A DNA stretch of 64,000 nt, taken from contig NC_013743.1 in assembly GCF_000025325.1 (NCBI RefSeq), forward strand, positions 124,001 through 188,000, in the 5' to 3' direction. The first letter of the stretch is position 1. Every line of letters begins with the position of its first letter. A model generated the notes under the pieces. It had not been told where the DNA came from and made no database searches. It saw only the letters and a program-made list of their open reading frames with translations. A program made the translations under genes and the position numbers. This document shows, piece by piece, positions 9,577 to 18,877 of this stretch. The stretch is from Haloterrigena turkmenica DSM 5511. GTDB taxonomy: Archaea > Halobacteriota > Halobacteria > Halobacteriales > Natrialbaceae.

Positions 9577-10406
9577 GAAGATTCACCCGGAATTGCGAAG
9601 CGGTTGTTCACGTAGTCGAGCGTCCGATTCGTCGTGAAGGTCAGCACGAAGTAGAGCAGGCTGATGAAGACGATGACCTCGAGGATCGCCGTGGTTTGCT
9701 GGGTGAACAGGTCCTCGCTGCGCTTGAGGAGTTCGGCGAGTCCGATCGCGAAGGCGATCGAGGTGTCTTTCAGCACGATCGTGAACTCGTTCTGAAAGCC
9801 CGGTACGCTGCGCCGCAGCGCCTGGGGAGCGATCACGTGTCGGATCGCTTCGAGTCGACTCATCCCGATCGAGCGGGCGGCCTCCATCTGGCCCTCGTCG
9901 ATGCTCTGTAACGCGCCGCGGAAGATCTGCGACTGGTAGGCCGCGCTGCGAAAGCCGAGCGCGAGCGTCGCCGCGACGAACGCGCCGGGAACGTCGACGG
10001 CCGCGGTGAACGGCGTCGGTCCGAGGACGAAATCCAGCGCGCTGAAGAGCGCCTCGACCGCGTCGTGAACGATCTCGTAGGGCAACGCGTAGAACGTGAT
10101 GAACATGATGACGAGAATCGGCGTCCCTCGGAGCAGGACGCCGAACTTCCGGACGAACGCCCGCGAGTAGCCGTTCCCGTAGGTCTCGATCGCGCCGGCC
10201 GGAAAGCCCGCGAGGAACCCGAGCAGAATGCTGGTGACCGTCAGGAGAACCGAGATGACCGCTCCCCACAGCAGATACTCGGCGTTACGGTAGACGAACT
10301 CCCAGTCGTCGCCGAGCCGTCGGCCGACCGCCTCCTCGCTGATCGGCAGGAGCTGTCCGACCGGAACCGTCACCGCGGCGTCCGCCGCCTGTACTGCGAG
10401 ATCCAT
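9573..10406 (-). CDS. polar amino-acid ABC transporter permease (first subunit)
   Basis: This 277-residue membrane protein has about five hydrophobic segments and the EAA-loop signature QSIDEGQMEAARSIGMSR followed by IRHVIAPQALRR, typical of the GlnP/HisQ group. It follows the binding-protein gene after 11 bases and overlaps the ATPase gene by four. The segment NEFTIVLKDTSIAFAIG near residue 205 matches the conserved NS.I...K.TSL stretch of these permeases. Confidence 0.93.
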   Translation of the reverse strand: MDLAVQAADAAVTVPVGQLLPISEEAVGRRLGDDWEFVYRNAEYLLWGAVISVLLTVTSILLGFLAGFPAGAIETYGNGYSRAFVRKFGVLLRGTPILVIMFITFYALPYEIVHDAVEALFSALDFVLGPTPFTAAVDVPGAFVAATLALGFRSAAYQSQIFRGALQSIDEGQMEAARSIGMSRLEAIRHVIAPQALRRSVPGFQNEFTIVLKDTSIAFAIGLAELLKRSEDLFTQQTTAILEVIVFISLLYFVLTFTTNRTLDYVNNRFAIPGESS

Positions 10407-10417
10407 TGCCGATCAGC

Positions 10418-11230
10418 TTACTCGCCGAACCATTCCTGCGTGATCTCTTCGTACTCGCCCGACTCCTCGACGGCCGCGATGCCCTCGTTGAGCGCCTCCC
10501 GGAGTCCGTCGTCGTCCTGCCGGACGCCGAGCCCGTACTTCTCGCCGGTCTCGAACGTGAAGGCGATCTCGACGTCGCGATTCGCCGCGAACGTCTCGGC
10601 GACGGGCTGGTCGATGACGATGGCCTCGAGCGTCCCTCGTTCCAACTCTTGGACCGCGTAGACGTAGTTTTCGAACGATCGGTAGTTCGCGTCGTCGACC
10701 TCATCCTCGATGATGCTCTCGCCGGTCGTCCCCGACTGCGCGCCAAGATCCCGTCCCGCGAGGTCGTCGAGGCTCGAGGGCTCGAAGTCCCCACCGGTCT
10801 GGACGAGCACCGACTGATTGGCGCTGTAGTAGGGATCGGTGAACGCGAGCTTCTCTTTCCGCTCGTCGTTGATCGTCATCGCCGCCGCGATCACGTCGAT
10901 CTCGCCGCTGTTGAGCGACTGGATCAGCGAGCCGAACTCGAACTCCTTCCACCCGGTCAGCTCGTAGTCGGTCTCGTCGACGACTGCCTCCAGGTGATCG
11001 ATGTCGAACCCGACCAGGTCGCCGCCCTCTTTCATCTCGAACGGTGGGAAGCCGGGCGCCGTGCCGGCGATGATCTCGTTCTCGCCGGTGGCCCCGTCGC
11101 TTTGATTCCCCTCATCGTCGCCGTTCCCGGCGTCCTCGAGACAACCGGCGAACCCCGTCGCGGCAAGCCCCGTGATCCCCGAGAGCTTCAGGTAGCTTCG
11201 TCTGTCGACCGTTTCAGTTTCCTCACGCAT
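10418..11230 (-). CDS. amino-acid ABC transporter substrate-binding lipoprotein
   Basis: This 270-residue type-2 periplasmic-binding-like protein is the first gene of the importer operon. It starts with a twin-arginine signal (DRRSYLKLSG) and a lipobox ending at Cys30 (GFAGC), so it is probably Tat-exported and membrane-anchored. The fold signature GTAPGFPPFEM and GFDIDHLEAV are those of glutamine/histidine/cystine receptors. TAACTAAATCG on the minus strand about 30 bases upstream is a plausible TATA box. The precise amino acid is not decided by the sequence. Confidence 0.93.
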   Translation of the reverse strand: MREETETVDRRSYLKLSGITGLAATGFAGCLEDAGNGDDEGNQSDGATGENEIIAGTAPGFPPFEMKEGGDLVGFDIDHLEAVVDETDYELTGWKEFEFGSLIQSLNSGEIDVIAAAMTINDERKEKLAFTDPYYSANQSVLVQTGGDFEPSSLDDLAGRDLGAQSGTTGESIIEDEVDDANYRSFENYVYAVQELERGTLEAIVIDQPVAETFAANRDVEIAFTFETGEKYGLGVRQDDDGLREALNEGIAAVEESGEYEEITQEWFGE

Positions 11231-11410
11231 GGTTTCATAGTACTCGGGTGGAGCGATTTAGTTGTTAAGATTCCATTTCCGAATCGAGAAAATATTCACT
11301 ACTTATATGCGAGGAAAGTAACCATTCGTGCACGGGGCCGGCCCGCGGCGGCGGTGAACGGAGGTCGGCACACACTTGTACGGCTAGCTGGTATGACGGG
11401 ATAGCAATAG

Positions 11411-12604
11411 ATGGTCGAGCTCGTAACGATCGCGACGTTTCTGGTTGCCGCACTGGCCAGCCTCTTTATGGCCTGGGCGATCGGTGCCGGCTCGAGCGGA
11501 TCGACGCCGTTCGCGCCGGCGGTCGGCGCGAACGCGATCTCGGTGATGCGAGCGGGCTTTCTCGTCGGCCTCCTCGGCTTCGCCGGCGCGGTGTTACAGG
11601 GGGCGAACGTCTCCGAAGCGGTCGGCGCCGAACTCATTCGCGGCGTGACGCTGTCGCCGATGGCGGCGACGATCGGGCTGTCGATCGCGGCCGGGCTGGT
11701 CGCGATCGGCGTCTTCGCGGGGTACCCCATCGCGACCGCCTTCACCGTGACGGGGGCAGTCATCGGCGTCGGCCTCGGGATGGGGGGCGCTCCGGCGTGG
11801 GCGAAGTACACCGAAATCGCCGCGCTCTGGATTCTGACGCCGTTCGTCGGCGGCGGTATGGCGTACGCGATCGCCCGCCTGCTCCGGGCCGAACTGATCG
11901 CCGAGCGGTATCTCATTATGCTCCTGGCCGCCTTCGTCGGCGTCCTCGTCGCCAACATCGAGTTCGCGATCCTCGGCCCGGCGGACGCCGGCGGGGCGTC
12001 GATCGCCCAGGCCTCGAGCGGGTGGATCCCCGGCCCCGAACTCGCGGGCGTCGCCGCGATGACGATCGCGATCGCGATCTTCTGGGCGGTCGTCGTCGGC
12101 CTCGATCTGCGAAGCGGGCTCGAGAGCGGCGAGCGACACTTCCTGCTCGTGTTGGGCGGACTGGTCGCGTTCTCGGCGGGCGGCAGCCAGGTCGGGCTGG
12201 CTGTCGGCCCGCTGATCCCGCTGTCGGGCGACCTCGAGATTCCCCTGATCGCCCTGCTGGTCGGTGGCGGGTTCGGCCTCCTGCTGGGCTCGTGGACCGG
12301 CGCGCCGCGGATGATCAAGGCGATCTCGCAGGACTACTCCTCGCTGGGGCCGCGGCGCTCGATCGCCGCGCTCATCCCCTCGTTCATGATCGCCCAGAGC
12401 GCGGTGCTCTTTGGCATTCCCGTCTCGTTCAACGAGATCATCGTCAGCGCGATCATCGGGAGCGGGTACGCCGCCGCGGGCGCCGGCGGCGGCGTCAGCG
12501 CCCGGAAGATGGGGTACACCGTGCTCGCGTGGATCGGCTCGCTGGCCGGGTCGATCATCATCTCCTACGTCGCCTTCATCGCGGTCGCCGCCGTCCTCGG
12601 CTGA
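11411..12604 (+). CDS. PiT-family inorganic phosphate transporter
   Basis: The 397-residue protein is strongly hydrophobic with about ten membrane segments. The N-terminal GANAISVMRAGFLVG motif and its counterpart near the C-terminus (SAIIGSGYAAAGAGGGVSARKM) are the two inverted PD001131-type signatures of PiT phosphate permeases. PiT proteins take up phosphate, usually as a metal-phosphate complex or with a cation. It is divergent from the amino-acid importer, and the 180 bases between hold both promoters. No PhoU-like partner gene is adjacent. Confidence 0.9.
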   Translation: MVELVTIATFLVAALASLFMAWAIGAGSSGSTPFAPAVGANAISVMRAGFLVGLLGFAGAVLQGANVSEAVGAELIRGVTLSPMAATIGLSIAAGLVAIGVFAGYPIATAFTVTGAVIGVGLGMGGAPAWAKYTEIAALWILTPFVGGGMAYAIARLLRAELIAERYLIMLLAAFVGVLVANIEFAILGPADAGGASIAQASSGWIPGPELAGVAAMTIAIAIFWAVVVGLDLRSGLESGERHFLLVLGGLVAFSAGGSQVGLAVGPLIPLSGDLEIPLIALLVGGGFGLLLGSWTGAPRMIKAISQDYSSLGPRRSIAALIPSFMIAQSAVLFGIPVSFNEIIVSAIIGSGYAAAGAGGGVSARKMGYTVLAWIGSLAGSIIISYVAFIAVAAVLG

Positions 12605-12733
12605 TACGGTTTATTGTCACTGGGTGCCGGTGCACCCACAGGCGGTCGCGGGTGCGCCGGCACTGACTGACGGGAGACCGTATGAGTCGGCCGACATCGA
12701 ACAGGCTTTACACGACCGGTCGCCAGTGGGCGT

Positions 12734-13471
12734 ATGGACGAGGACGTGTCCGCGGACGCGAACGACGCCGAGACGATCCAGTGGCGACGCGACGCCTCCA
12801 CGTCTCGCGCCGTTCGGCTCCTGTGGTCGCTCGGCGTCGGAACGTTCTTCGCGACCGCCTCCATCGTCGTCTTCTGGCGCCTGTACGACCTCGCCCGGCA
12901 GGCTGGCGCCGGTGGTCTCATCGTCGCGCTGTTCGCCGCGCTCGTCGTGACGGTGCTGGCCGTCGCTACCGTCGGCGACACCGAGCGACACCTCGCGACC
13001 CTCACCGGACCGCTCCCCGTCGACGCGCCGTCCGGACGGGGCCTCGAGCGGGCGGTAGACGCCGCGCTCGGGACGATCGCGATGCTGGCGGTCATGGGAT
13101 CGCTGATGGCCGTCGGCCGAGTCGTCTCCCAGCGGGAACTGCTGGCCGTCGGCGCCGGTCCGTTCACCGGCCTGGCCGCGCTGCTGGTCCCGCTGGCTCT
13201 CGTCGCGCTCGTGCTCGCCTCGTTCCTGCGGTCGGTCGGCGCACTCGACCCCGAGGAGGGGACGATCTACCTCTACAATCCCGACCAGGCGATCGATCTC
13301 GCGGTCATTCGGGACGCCTCGAGTCGGCGAGTCGGAGACGCGGCGATCGTGACCCTCGAGTACGCCCAGCCCGACGGCCAGTACGTTCCGGGTCCGCGGC
13401 GGATCGTCATGCCCCCCGAGGTCGCCCGTGAAGTCGAGTCGCTGCTCGAGCGACGGGCGTCGGCGCAGTGA
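12734..13471 (+). CDS. membrane protein of unknown function
   Basis: The 245-residue product has a hydrophilic start of about 30 residues, four hydrophobic segments between about residues 30 and 160, and a soluble C-terminal domain of about 80 residues with LDPEEGTIYLYNPDQAIDLA and a final helix. The layout (four helices plus a small beta-rich tail) recalls the PH-like membrane protein at 1114-1968, but I see no clear sequence match. It lies 129 bases downstream of the phosphate transporter in the same direction. Confidence 0.65.
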   Translation: MDEDVSADANDAETIQWRRDASTSRAVRLLWSLGVGTFFATASIVVFWRLYDLARQAGAGGLIVALFAALVVTVLAVATVGDTERHLATLTGPLPVDAPSGRGLERAVDAALGTIAMLAVMGSLMAVGRVVSQRELLAVGAGPFTGLAALLVPLALVALVLASFLRSVGALDPEEGTIYLYNPDQAIDLAVIRDASSRRVGDAAIVTLEYAQPDGQYVPGPRRIVMPPEVAREVESLLERRASAQ

Positions 13472-13823
13472 ACCGCGCTCGAGGACGCGGCGACCAGTCG
13501 CGTTCCCACCACTGACGAACACGGTACATTCTCTCGGACCTCGGTCCGCGAATAGCGTTCGAACGAACTGTCTTGTCGATACGAATACACTAGTACATCG
13601 ACCGATGAATCGGGCGGTATGACACACGACGAATGTGACGGCGCTCGAATTCATCGGGGGACGACCATCCGGTCATACCCGCCTGTGGATTTATTTGCTT
13701 CCTCGTCATCAGATCATGTATTCGATGAGTAACCGAGTTAACGAAGCAGTGACGGACCGAAAATGTATCTCAGATTATGGCTTGTATACGGCCGCAACTA
13801 ATCGATAATATCTAAATGGTTAC
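13472..13823. other. intergenic region before the receiver-HTH10 regulator
   Basis: These 352 bases hold no convincing gene. The last 120 are AT-rich (GTATAC near 13785 and GATAATATCTAAA near 13803-13815) and should contain the promoter of the regulator that starts at 13824. A short palindrome CGTTCGAACG occurs near 13556. Confidence 0.5.
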
Positions 13824-16010
13824 ATGATAGTGGACGACGGTCTCCGAATCCTGCTCGTCGAGGACAACCCGGGCGACGCTCGCCTGATCGAGGAGATGCT
13901 CCAAGAGACGGCCGTCCCGCTGGCGTCGGCCGAACGCGGTAGAGACCGTAGATCTGACGTCGACTGCGGAACCGAGGCGGTTGAAGTCCTTCGTGCCGAT
14001 CGCCTCGAGACGGGACTCGAACGGTTAGCAGCGTCGTCGGTCGACATCGTATTGCTCGACCTGGGACTGCCGGACAGCTCGGGCCTGGACACGCTCACGA
14101 CCGTCCTCGAGCGTTCCGCGGCCGTGCCGATCGTGGTGCTGACGGGGCTCTCCGACGAACGGGTCGGCGTCCGCGCCGTCCAGCAGGGCGCGCAGGCGTA
14201 CCTCGTCAAAGACGAGATTACCAGCGAGCTGCTGACCCGATCGCTCCGACACGCGCTCGAACGTCACCAGCGCGAAACGCAGTTGACCGCGCTCTCGACG
14301 GTCTCGCGGGAATTGATGTCCATGACCTCTTTCGACGACATCGCGGAGCGAGCGGTCACGTCGGCGGCCGAGTCCCTCGATTTCCCCGTCGCCGCGATCT
14401 GTCTCTACGACACCGACCGGGGCGAGTTGCGGCCCCGCGCTGCCACCGACCGGGCCGAAGAACTGCTGTTCACCGAGGAACCGATCGACGACGCGGCCGA
14501 GGTCTCGACCCGCTTATCGGCGTCCTGTACGGAGATCGTGGAGCGCGTGTTCGCCACGAATCAGGTCGACGTCGCTACGGCCGACGACGCTCGGTCCTCC
14601 CTCTCGGACACCGACTCCCCGCTGCGAAGTCGGCTCACCTTCCCGCTCGGTACGCACGGCGTGTTCCTCGTCGGTTCGACGAACGCACTGACGATTCCGT
14701 CTATCGGCGTCGACTATGCGACGATCCTGGCGACGAACACGGAGGCGGCACTCGACCGGCTCAGCCGCGAACAGCGACTGCAGGAGCGGGAGGCCGAACT
14801 CGAGACGCAGACCGAGTCTCTCGAACGGCTCAACCGGATCAACGCCATGATCCGCGACGTCGTACAGAGCGTCGTCCACGCGACGACGCGAACCGAGATC
14901 GAGCAGGCCGTCTGCGATCAACTGGCGGCCGCCGATTCGTTTCGCTTCGCCTGGATCGGCGCCCACGACTCGCTCTCGGGGACGGTTACGCCGAACGCTC
15001 GGTCGGGTGTCGGGAACGGCTACCTCGACAGCGTCCCGTTCACGACCGACGGGGATTCGGCCGAGTGCGGCCCGGTCGAGGCCGCCGTGCGGACGCGGGA
15101 ACTCCAGATCGTCGAGGACGTGGTCCAGACGCTGTCGTCCGCCTCACGGCGCGAGGAAGCGATGAAACGCGGGTATCGGTCTATCGCCAGCATTCCCCTC
15201 GTGTACGCGGAGACGCTGTACGGCATCCTCACGGTCTACGCGGACCGTCCGGGGATCTTCACCGAGCGAGTGCAGTCCGTGCTGACCGAACTCGGCGAGA
15301 CGATCGCCCACGCGATCAACGCGGTCGAAAGCAAGCGAGCGCTGATCAGCGACCGGGTCGTCGAACTCAAGTTCGAGGTGCAGGACGCGGATATCGTCTT
15401 TCTCGAGCTGACCGCAGAGACCGGTTGCGAGTGTACCCTCGAGAGCGTCGTTCCGCGAATGGACGATCGGCTCCGGGTGTTCTTCTCGACCAGCGGCGCA
15501 GCGGTCGACGAAGTGGCCGAATTCGCCGAGCGAGCGCTCGGCATCGAGGAGTTCACGCTCGTCGCGGAGCGGGCGGCCGACTGCGTGTTCGAGTGTACAC
15601 TGCGAGAGCCGAACGTCGTTTCGTTCTGTCTCACGCAGGGGGTGACGGTGCAGACGTTGACCGCGGCCGACGGCGCGGGCCAGCTGACGGTCGAACTCTC
15701 GAGCGACGCGGACGTCCGAGGGTTCGCAGAGCGCTTCCAGTCGGCGTATCCGGCGACGTCGCTGGTGGCGAGTCGGGAGGACGAGCGATCGGTACAGACG
15801 CGACAGGCGTTCCAGACGACGCTGGGGGACCGGCTGACGGATCGGCAGGCGGAGGTCCTGCGGACGGCCTTCTTCAGCGGCTACTTCGAATCGCCGCGCG
15901 CGAGCAGCGGACGGGACGTGGCAGCGACCCTCGATATCTCGCAGCCGACGTTCAACCATCACCTCCGCGCGGCCCTGCGAAAGCTATTGACGCTGCTCTA
16001 CACCGACTGA
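13824..16010 (+). CDS. receiver-GAF-HTH10 (bacterio-opsin-activator type) regulator
   Basis: The 728-residue protein joins a response-regulator receiver to a DNA-binding output. In the receiver the acidic pair is Glu13/Asp14, the phospho-acceptor is Asp79 (VLLDLGLPD) and the conserved Lys is Lys129 (LVKDE). Two GAF-like regions follow (about 150-325 and 345-500), then the bacterio-opsin-activator ligand-like module (about 515-655), and a C-terminal HTH-10 domain starting at LTDRQAEVLRTAFFSGYFE. It probably turns a phosphorelay or small-molecule signal into transcription control. The receiver has an Arg/Asp-rich insertion around residues 36-50. No histidine kinase gene is next to it. Confidence 0.88.
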   Translation: MIVDDGLRILLVEDNPGDARLIEEMLQETAVPLASAERGRDRRSDVDCGTEAVEVLRADRLETGLERLAASSVDIVLLDLGLPDSSGLDTLTTVLERSAAVPIVVLTGLSDERVGVRAVQQGAQAYLVKDEITSELLTRSLRHALERHQRETQLTALSTVSRELMSMTSFDDIAERAVTSAAESLDFPVAAICLYDTDRGELRPRAATDRAEELLFTEEPIDDAAEVSTRLSASCTEIVERVFATNQVDVATADDARSSLSDTDSPLRSRLTFPLGTHGVFLVGSTNALTIPSIGVDYATILATNTEAALDRLSREQRLQEREAELETQTESLERLNRINAMIRDVVQSVVHATTRTEIEQAVCDQLAAADSFRFAWIGAHDSLSGTVTPNARSGVGNGYLDSVPFTTDGDSAECGPVEAAVRTRELQIVEDVVQTLSSASRREEAMKRGYRSIASIPLVYAETLYGILTVYADRPGIFTERVQSVLTELGETIAHAINAVESKRALISDRVVELKFEVQDADIVFLELTAETGCECTLESVVPRMDDRLRVFFSTSGAAVDEVAEFAERALGIEEFTLVAERAADCVFECTLREPNVVSFCLTQGVTVQTLTAADGAGQLTVELSSDADVRGFAERFQSAYPATSLVASREDERSVQTRQAFQTTLGDRLTDRQAEVLRTAFFSGYFESPRASSGRDVAATLDISQPTFNHHLRAALRKLLTLLYTD

Positions 16011-16093
16011 CCACCACGCCGGTCGACCGAGCGCACTGAGCGGTCTCCGTTTGCAGCGCTCGGCCGTCGTTCGAGTCGATCCACCGGGGGTAT

Positions 16094-16137
16094 CTCAACT
16101 GATAGCGTCCGCACCAGTGGAATATCTCTCAGTTGAG
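16094..16137. repeat. 9-bp inverted repeat upstream of the HalOD1 gene
   Basis: CTCAACTGA at 16094-16102 is the exact reverse complement of TCAGTTGAG at 16129-16137, with 26 bases between. It lies 48 bases before the HalOD1 start and could be an operator or an mRNA structure. Confidence 0.45.
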
Positions 16138-16184
16138 CTAGTACGGCTTTCCCCGAACGGACCGTTTCTCCGGATAGATAACAG

Positions 16185-16496
16185 ATGAGCGCAACTGAGC
16201 CGACGACCCGACATCTCTCTCAATCCGACGAAGTGTGTACCACGGTAGCGCTGGCGGTCGCGGACGCGACGGAGACACCGGTCGACGAACTACCGCCGCT
16301 ATACACGGCGATCGATCCCGACGCCCTCAACGATATCTTTCAGCCACGCAACGGCGATCGTCCGCAGGCGGGGACGCACGTTTCCTTCTCGATCGCGGGC
16401 TGCACCGTCAGCATCCGCGACGGCACCGTCACCGTCTCCCGGGACGCGGAGACGTCCGACGATCAGACCGCCTCGATGCCCGCGCGCGCGAACTGA
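16185..16496 (+). CDS. HalOD1 output-domain protein
   Basis: This 103-residue protein consists of little more than one HalOD1 domain: an N-terminal helix with VCTTVALAVADATETPVDELPPLY, the AIDPDALNDIF segment and a beta hairpin FSIAGCTVSIRDGTVTV. HalOD1 is a haloarchaeal output domain usually found alone or after a receiver; its biochemical role is not established. Two more free-standing copies occur in this window (36856-37113 and 52594-52911). It follows the receiver-HTH10 regulator gene and could act with it, which is inference from position. Confidence 0.85.
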   Translation: MSATEPTTRHLSQSDEVCTTVALAVADATETPVDELPPLYTAIDPDALNDIFQPRNGDRPQAGTHVSFSIAGCTVSIRDGTVTVSRDAETSDDQTASMPARAN

Positions 16497-16525
16497 GATG
16501 CGTATCGTCAGCCACAGCGGGTTCG

Positions 16526-16726
16526 ATGGATGACGACCCATCGGCCACCGACGCGTCCGACGCCCCCGATCGCTGTGCGAACTGCGCAACGAGCCTCGAT
16601 CGAGGCAGTTGGCACCCGACCGTCGGGTGGACGGACGCGGACGACACGTACCATCTCGCCCGGTTCTGTAGCGACGCGTGCCGCGACGAGTGGCACCGGT
16701 CCCGCGACGGAGCCGACACCCCGTAA
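16526..16726 (+). CDS. small zinc-finger protein (DUF7576-like)
   Basis: The 66-residue product has a CANC pair near residue 18 and a FCSDACRDEWH pair near the end, so four cysteines are placed to bind one zinc ion. The layout resembles small haloarchaeal zinc-finger proteins of the DUF7576 kind; this family name is given with moderate certainty. It starts 30 bases after the HalOD1 stop and 28 bases before the next small gene, so the three may be co-transcribed. Confidence 0.75.
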   Translation: MDDDPSATDASDAPDRCANCATSLDRGSWHPTVGWTDADDTYHLARFCSDACRDEWHRSRDGADTP

Positions 16727-16753
16727 CCGTCACCGACGGTCGCGGGGACTCCG

Positions 16754-16900
16754 GTGAGCGACGCCGACGCCGCGGACGATCGGATCCGAGAGGAGTTCCG
16801 CGAATTCACGTCCGACGACGGCGTCGGCGGCGTCATCGTCGATCCGCAGAACGACCGCGCGTGGATCGCGTCCACGCTCACCTGCGACGTCGAGCAGTAG
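16754..16900 (+). CDS. 48-residue acidic protein, DUF7331-like
   Basis: A GTG start at 16754 opens a 49-codon frame ending in TAG at 16898-16900. The product MSDADAADDRIREEFREF followed by a GVIVDPQNDRAWIAS segment resembles the very short DUF7331 proteins of haloarchaea, in which a D/NP-N-RAWI core is kept. It is too short for usual gene-calling cut-offs. Its position directly after a HalOD1 gene and a zinc-finger gene suggests one transcript. The function is unknown. Confidence 0.65.
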   Translation: MSDADAADDRIREEFREFTSDDGVGGVIVDPQNDRAWIASTLTCDVEQ

Positions 16901-16971
16901 CTCGCCGCCGTCGCCGGTCGGTGCCGCGGACCGAACCGATCGCGTCCGACCGAGTCTCGGCCCGTTCGTCC

Positions 16972-18087
16972 CTACGTCGAGGGCTCCCGTCGCTCGAGTA
17001 CCAGCACGTATCGCGTCAGCGAGCGATGGACGCGGCGTTCGAACGCGGCCTCGAGCCCCCATCCCGCGTTCCGGGCCTCGCTCGCCCACGACCGATCGGC
17101 GATCATCACGGCCCGCGGCGCCACGCGACGGGCTTCTTCGAGCGCTCCGGCCACCAGGTCCTCGAGGCGGTGGGTCTCGATCTTTGACTGGCGGCCGTAG
17201 GGCGCGTCGAAGACCACGCCGTCGACGGCGTCCTCGGCCAGCGGGAGCCGCGTCCCGTCCCCGCGGGCGACGGCCCAGCCCCCGCGGGCGACGCCGGTCG
17301 GCGACGGCGTTTCGGGGTCGAGGAAGTGCTCGAGGTTCTCACGCGCGCCCCGGACCATCTTTTCCTGTGCGTCCGTTCCCACGACGTCCGCGCCGACGAG
17401 TCCGGCCTCGACGAGGCCGCCGCCGGTACCACACATCGGATCGAGGATCGTCGCGCCGGGACGGGCGCCGGCGATGTTCGCCGCCGCGCGAGCCAGCAGC
17501 GGATCCATGCTCCCCGGCTGGAAGAAGGGTTTGTCCGTCGGCGCGCGGTCCCCGAAGTCGCGGACGCTCTCGGCCGCGAGCCAGCCGAGCGCGCAGACCG
17601 AGACCGATTCCTCGAGCGAGTCTTTCTCCGCGCCCGCGGCGGCGAACAGGTCGCCGGTCTCCTCATCCGCTTCGAGTTCACCGCCGCCCTCGAGCGGTCC
17701 CTCCGAAAACGCCGCGCGCAGCACGTGGTCCGGGTCGTCGAGGTCGACGGTAAAGCCCCGATTCACCAGGATCGAGCCGAGTTCGCGCTCCGCGCGTTCG
17801 GTGCTGACGCCCGTCGAGCCGTGGACGTCGGTCGCGCGCACGGCGACGCTCCCCTCGCGGTCGATCGGCGCGGTCTCGAGCAGGACGCGCGCGCTCTCGA
17901 GGTCGGCGTCGGTGCGCCCGAGCAGGTCGCTCGCGCGGTGGGTGTAGGCCAGCCCGCGGACGCGCTCGGGGTTGACGGCGTTTGCAACGGCGAGACCGGG
18001 GGCGATCCGCCGGACGCCGGTCGCGGCGCTGATCGCTTCGCGGGCCGCGAACGCGTCGTCCTCGCCGCCGAGCTCGAGCAGGTACAC
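16972..18087 (-). CDS. THUMP-domain tRNA (guanine10-N2)-methyltransferase
   Basis: The 371-residue protein has an N-terminal THUMP-like region (about 1-165) that binds tRNA and a C-terminal Rossmann methyltransferase. The SAM motif is DPMCGTGGG at 216-224 and the catalytic motif IV is DAPYGRQ at 294-300; DPPYG-like motifs followed by RQS are typical of the archaeal TrmG10 / Trm11 group that makes N2-methyl- and dimethylguanosine at tRNA position 10. The start is a GTG (codon for MYLLELGG), because the nearby ATG at 18100 is out of frame. It is divergent from tbp. Confidence 0.9.
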   Translation of the reverse strand: MYLLELGGEDDAFAAREAISAATGVRRIAPGLAVANAVNPERVRGLAYTHRASDLLGRTDADLESARVLLETAPIDREGSVAVRATDVHGSTGVSTERAERELGSILVNRGFTVDLDDPDHVLRAAFSEGPLEGGGELEADEETGDLFAAAGAEKDSLEESVSVCALGWLAAESVRDFGDRAPTDKPFFQPGSMDPLLARAAANIAGARPGATILDPMCGTGGGLVEAGLVGADVVGTDAQEKMVRGARENLEHFLDPETPSPTGVARGGWAVARGDGTRLPLAEDAVDGVVFDAPYGRQSKIETHRLEDLVAGALEEARRVAPRAVMIADRSWASEARNAGWGLEAAFERRVHRSLTRYVLVLERREPST

Positions 18088-18280
18088 GCTCGTAGCTCAT
18101 CGCCGGGGCGGCCATGAGCCTACCGCTTCGCGGTCGTCGCCACGCCGTTTCGAACGACGATCGGCTGCAAAGCCGTCCCGACTTAAACCCGCTTGCGAGC
18201 CGGTAAAACCGGTTAAATTGGCATATAATTGGCTTCCGGGGCCGTCGAATATACCGGATATATCAGGTGGCGGTACTAAC

Positions 18281-18298
18281 CTTTATAAACCTTAAATA
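18281..18298 (+). promoter_or_regulatory. tbp promoter
   Basis: CTTTATAAACC centred near 18286 and the adjoining CTTAAATA lie 20-31 bases before the ATG at 18317. The 120 bases upstream are unusually AT-rich for this genome and contain further TATA-like words (GGTAAAACCGGTTAAA, CATATAATTGG), which would suit a strong or multiply-started promoter. Confidence 0.6.
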
Positions 18299-18316
18299 CG
18301 TCTTTTTAAGCGACTT

Positions 18317-18877
18317 ATGACGGATCCCAAGGACACCATCAATATCGAAAACGTGGTGGCGTCGACCGGTATCGGGCAGGAACTCGACCTTCAGAGCGTC
18401 GCGATGGACCTCGAGGGCGCCGACTACGATCCGGAGCAGTTCCCCGGCCTCGTCTACCGCACCCAGAACCCCAAGTCCGCCGCGCTGATCTTCCGGTCGG
18501 GCAAGATCGTCTGTACCGGTGCCAAGAGCACTGACGACGTCCACGAGAGCCTGCGCATCGTCTTCGATAAACTCCGCGAACTTCAGATCCAGGTCAACGA
18601 GGACCCCGAGATCGTCGTCCAGAACATCGTCACCAGCGCCGATCTGGGCCGCAATCTCAACCTGAACGCCATCGCGATCGGTCTCGGCCTCGAGAACATC
18701 GAGTACGAGCCCGAGCAGTTCCCCGGTCTGGTCTACCGCCTCGACGAGCCCGAGGTCGTCGCCTTGCTGTTCGGCTCCGGCAAGCTCGTCATCACCGGCG
18801 GTAAGAAGCCCAAGGACGCCGAACACGCGGTCGACAAGATCGTTTCCCGCCTCGAGGACCTGGGCCTGCTCGAGTAA
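18317..18877 (+). CDS. tbp: TATA-binding protein
   Basis: The 186-residue protein is a complete archaeal TBP made of two imperfect repeats of about 90 residues. Each contains the EQFPGLVYR motif (about 42-50 and 133-141) and the LIFRSGKIVCTGAKS or LLFGSGKLVITGGKK strand pair. It binds TATA boxes and recruits TFB and RNA polymerase. Haloarchaea often carry several tbp genes; this copy has an intact, highly canonical sequence and a strong-looking promoter, so it may be the main one, which is an inference. Confidence 0.97.
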   Translation: MTDPKDTINIENVVASTGIGQELDLQSVAMDLEGADYDPEQFPGLVYRTQNPKSAALIFRSGKIVCTGAKSTDDVHESLRIVFDKLRELQIQVNEDPEIVVQNIVTSADLGRNLNLNAIAIGLGLENIEYEPEQFPGLVYRLDEPEVVALLFGSGKLVITGGKKPKDAEHAVDKIVSRLEDLGLLE

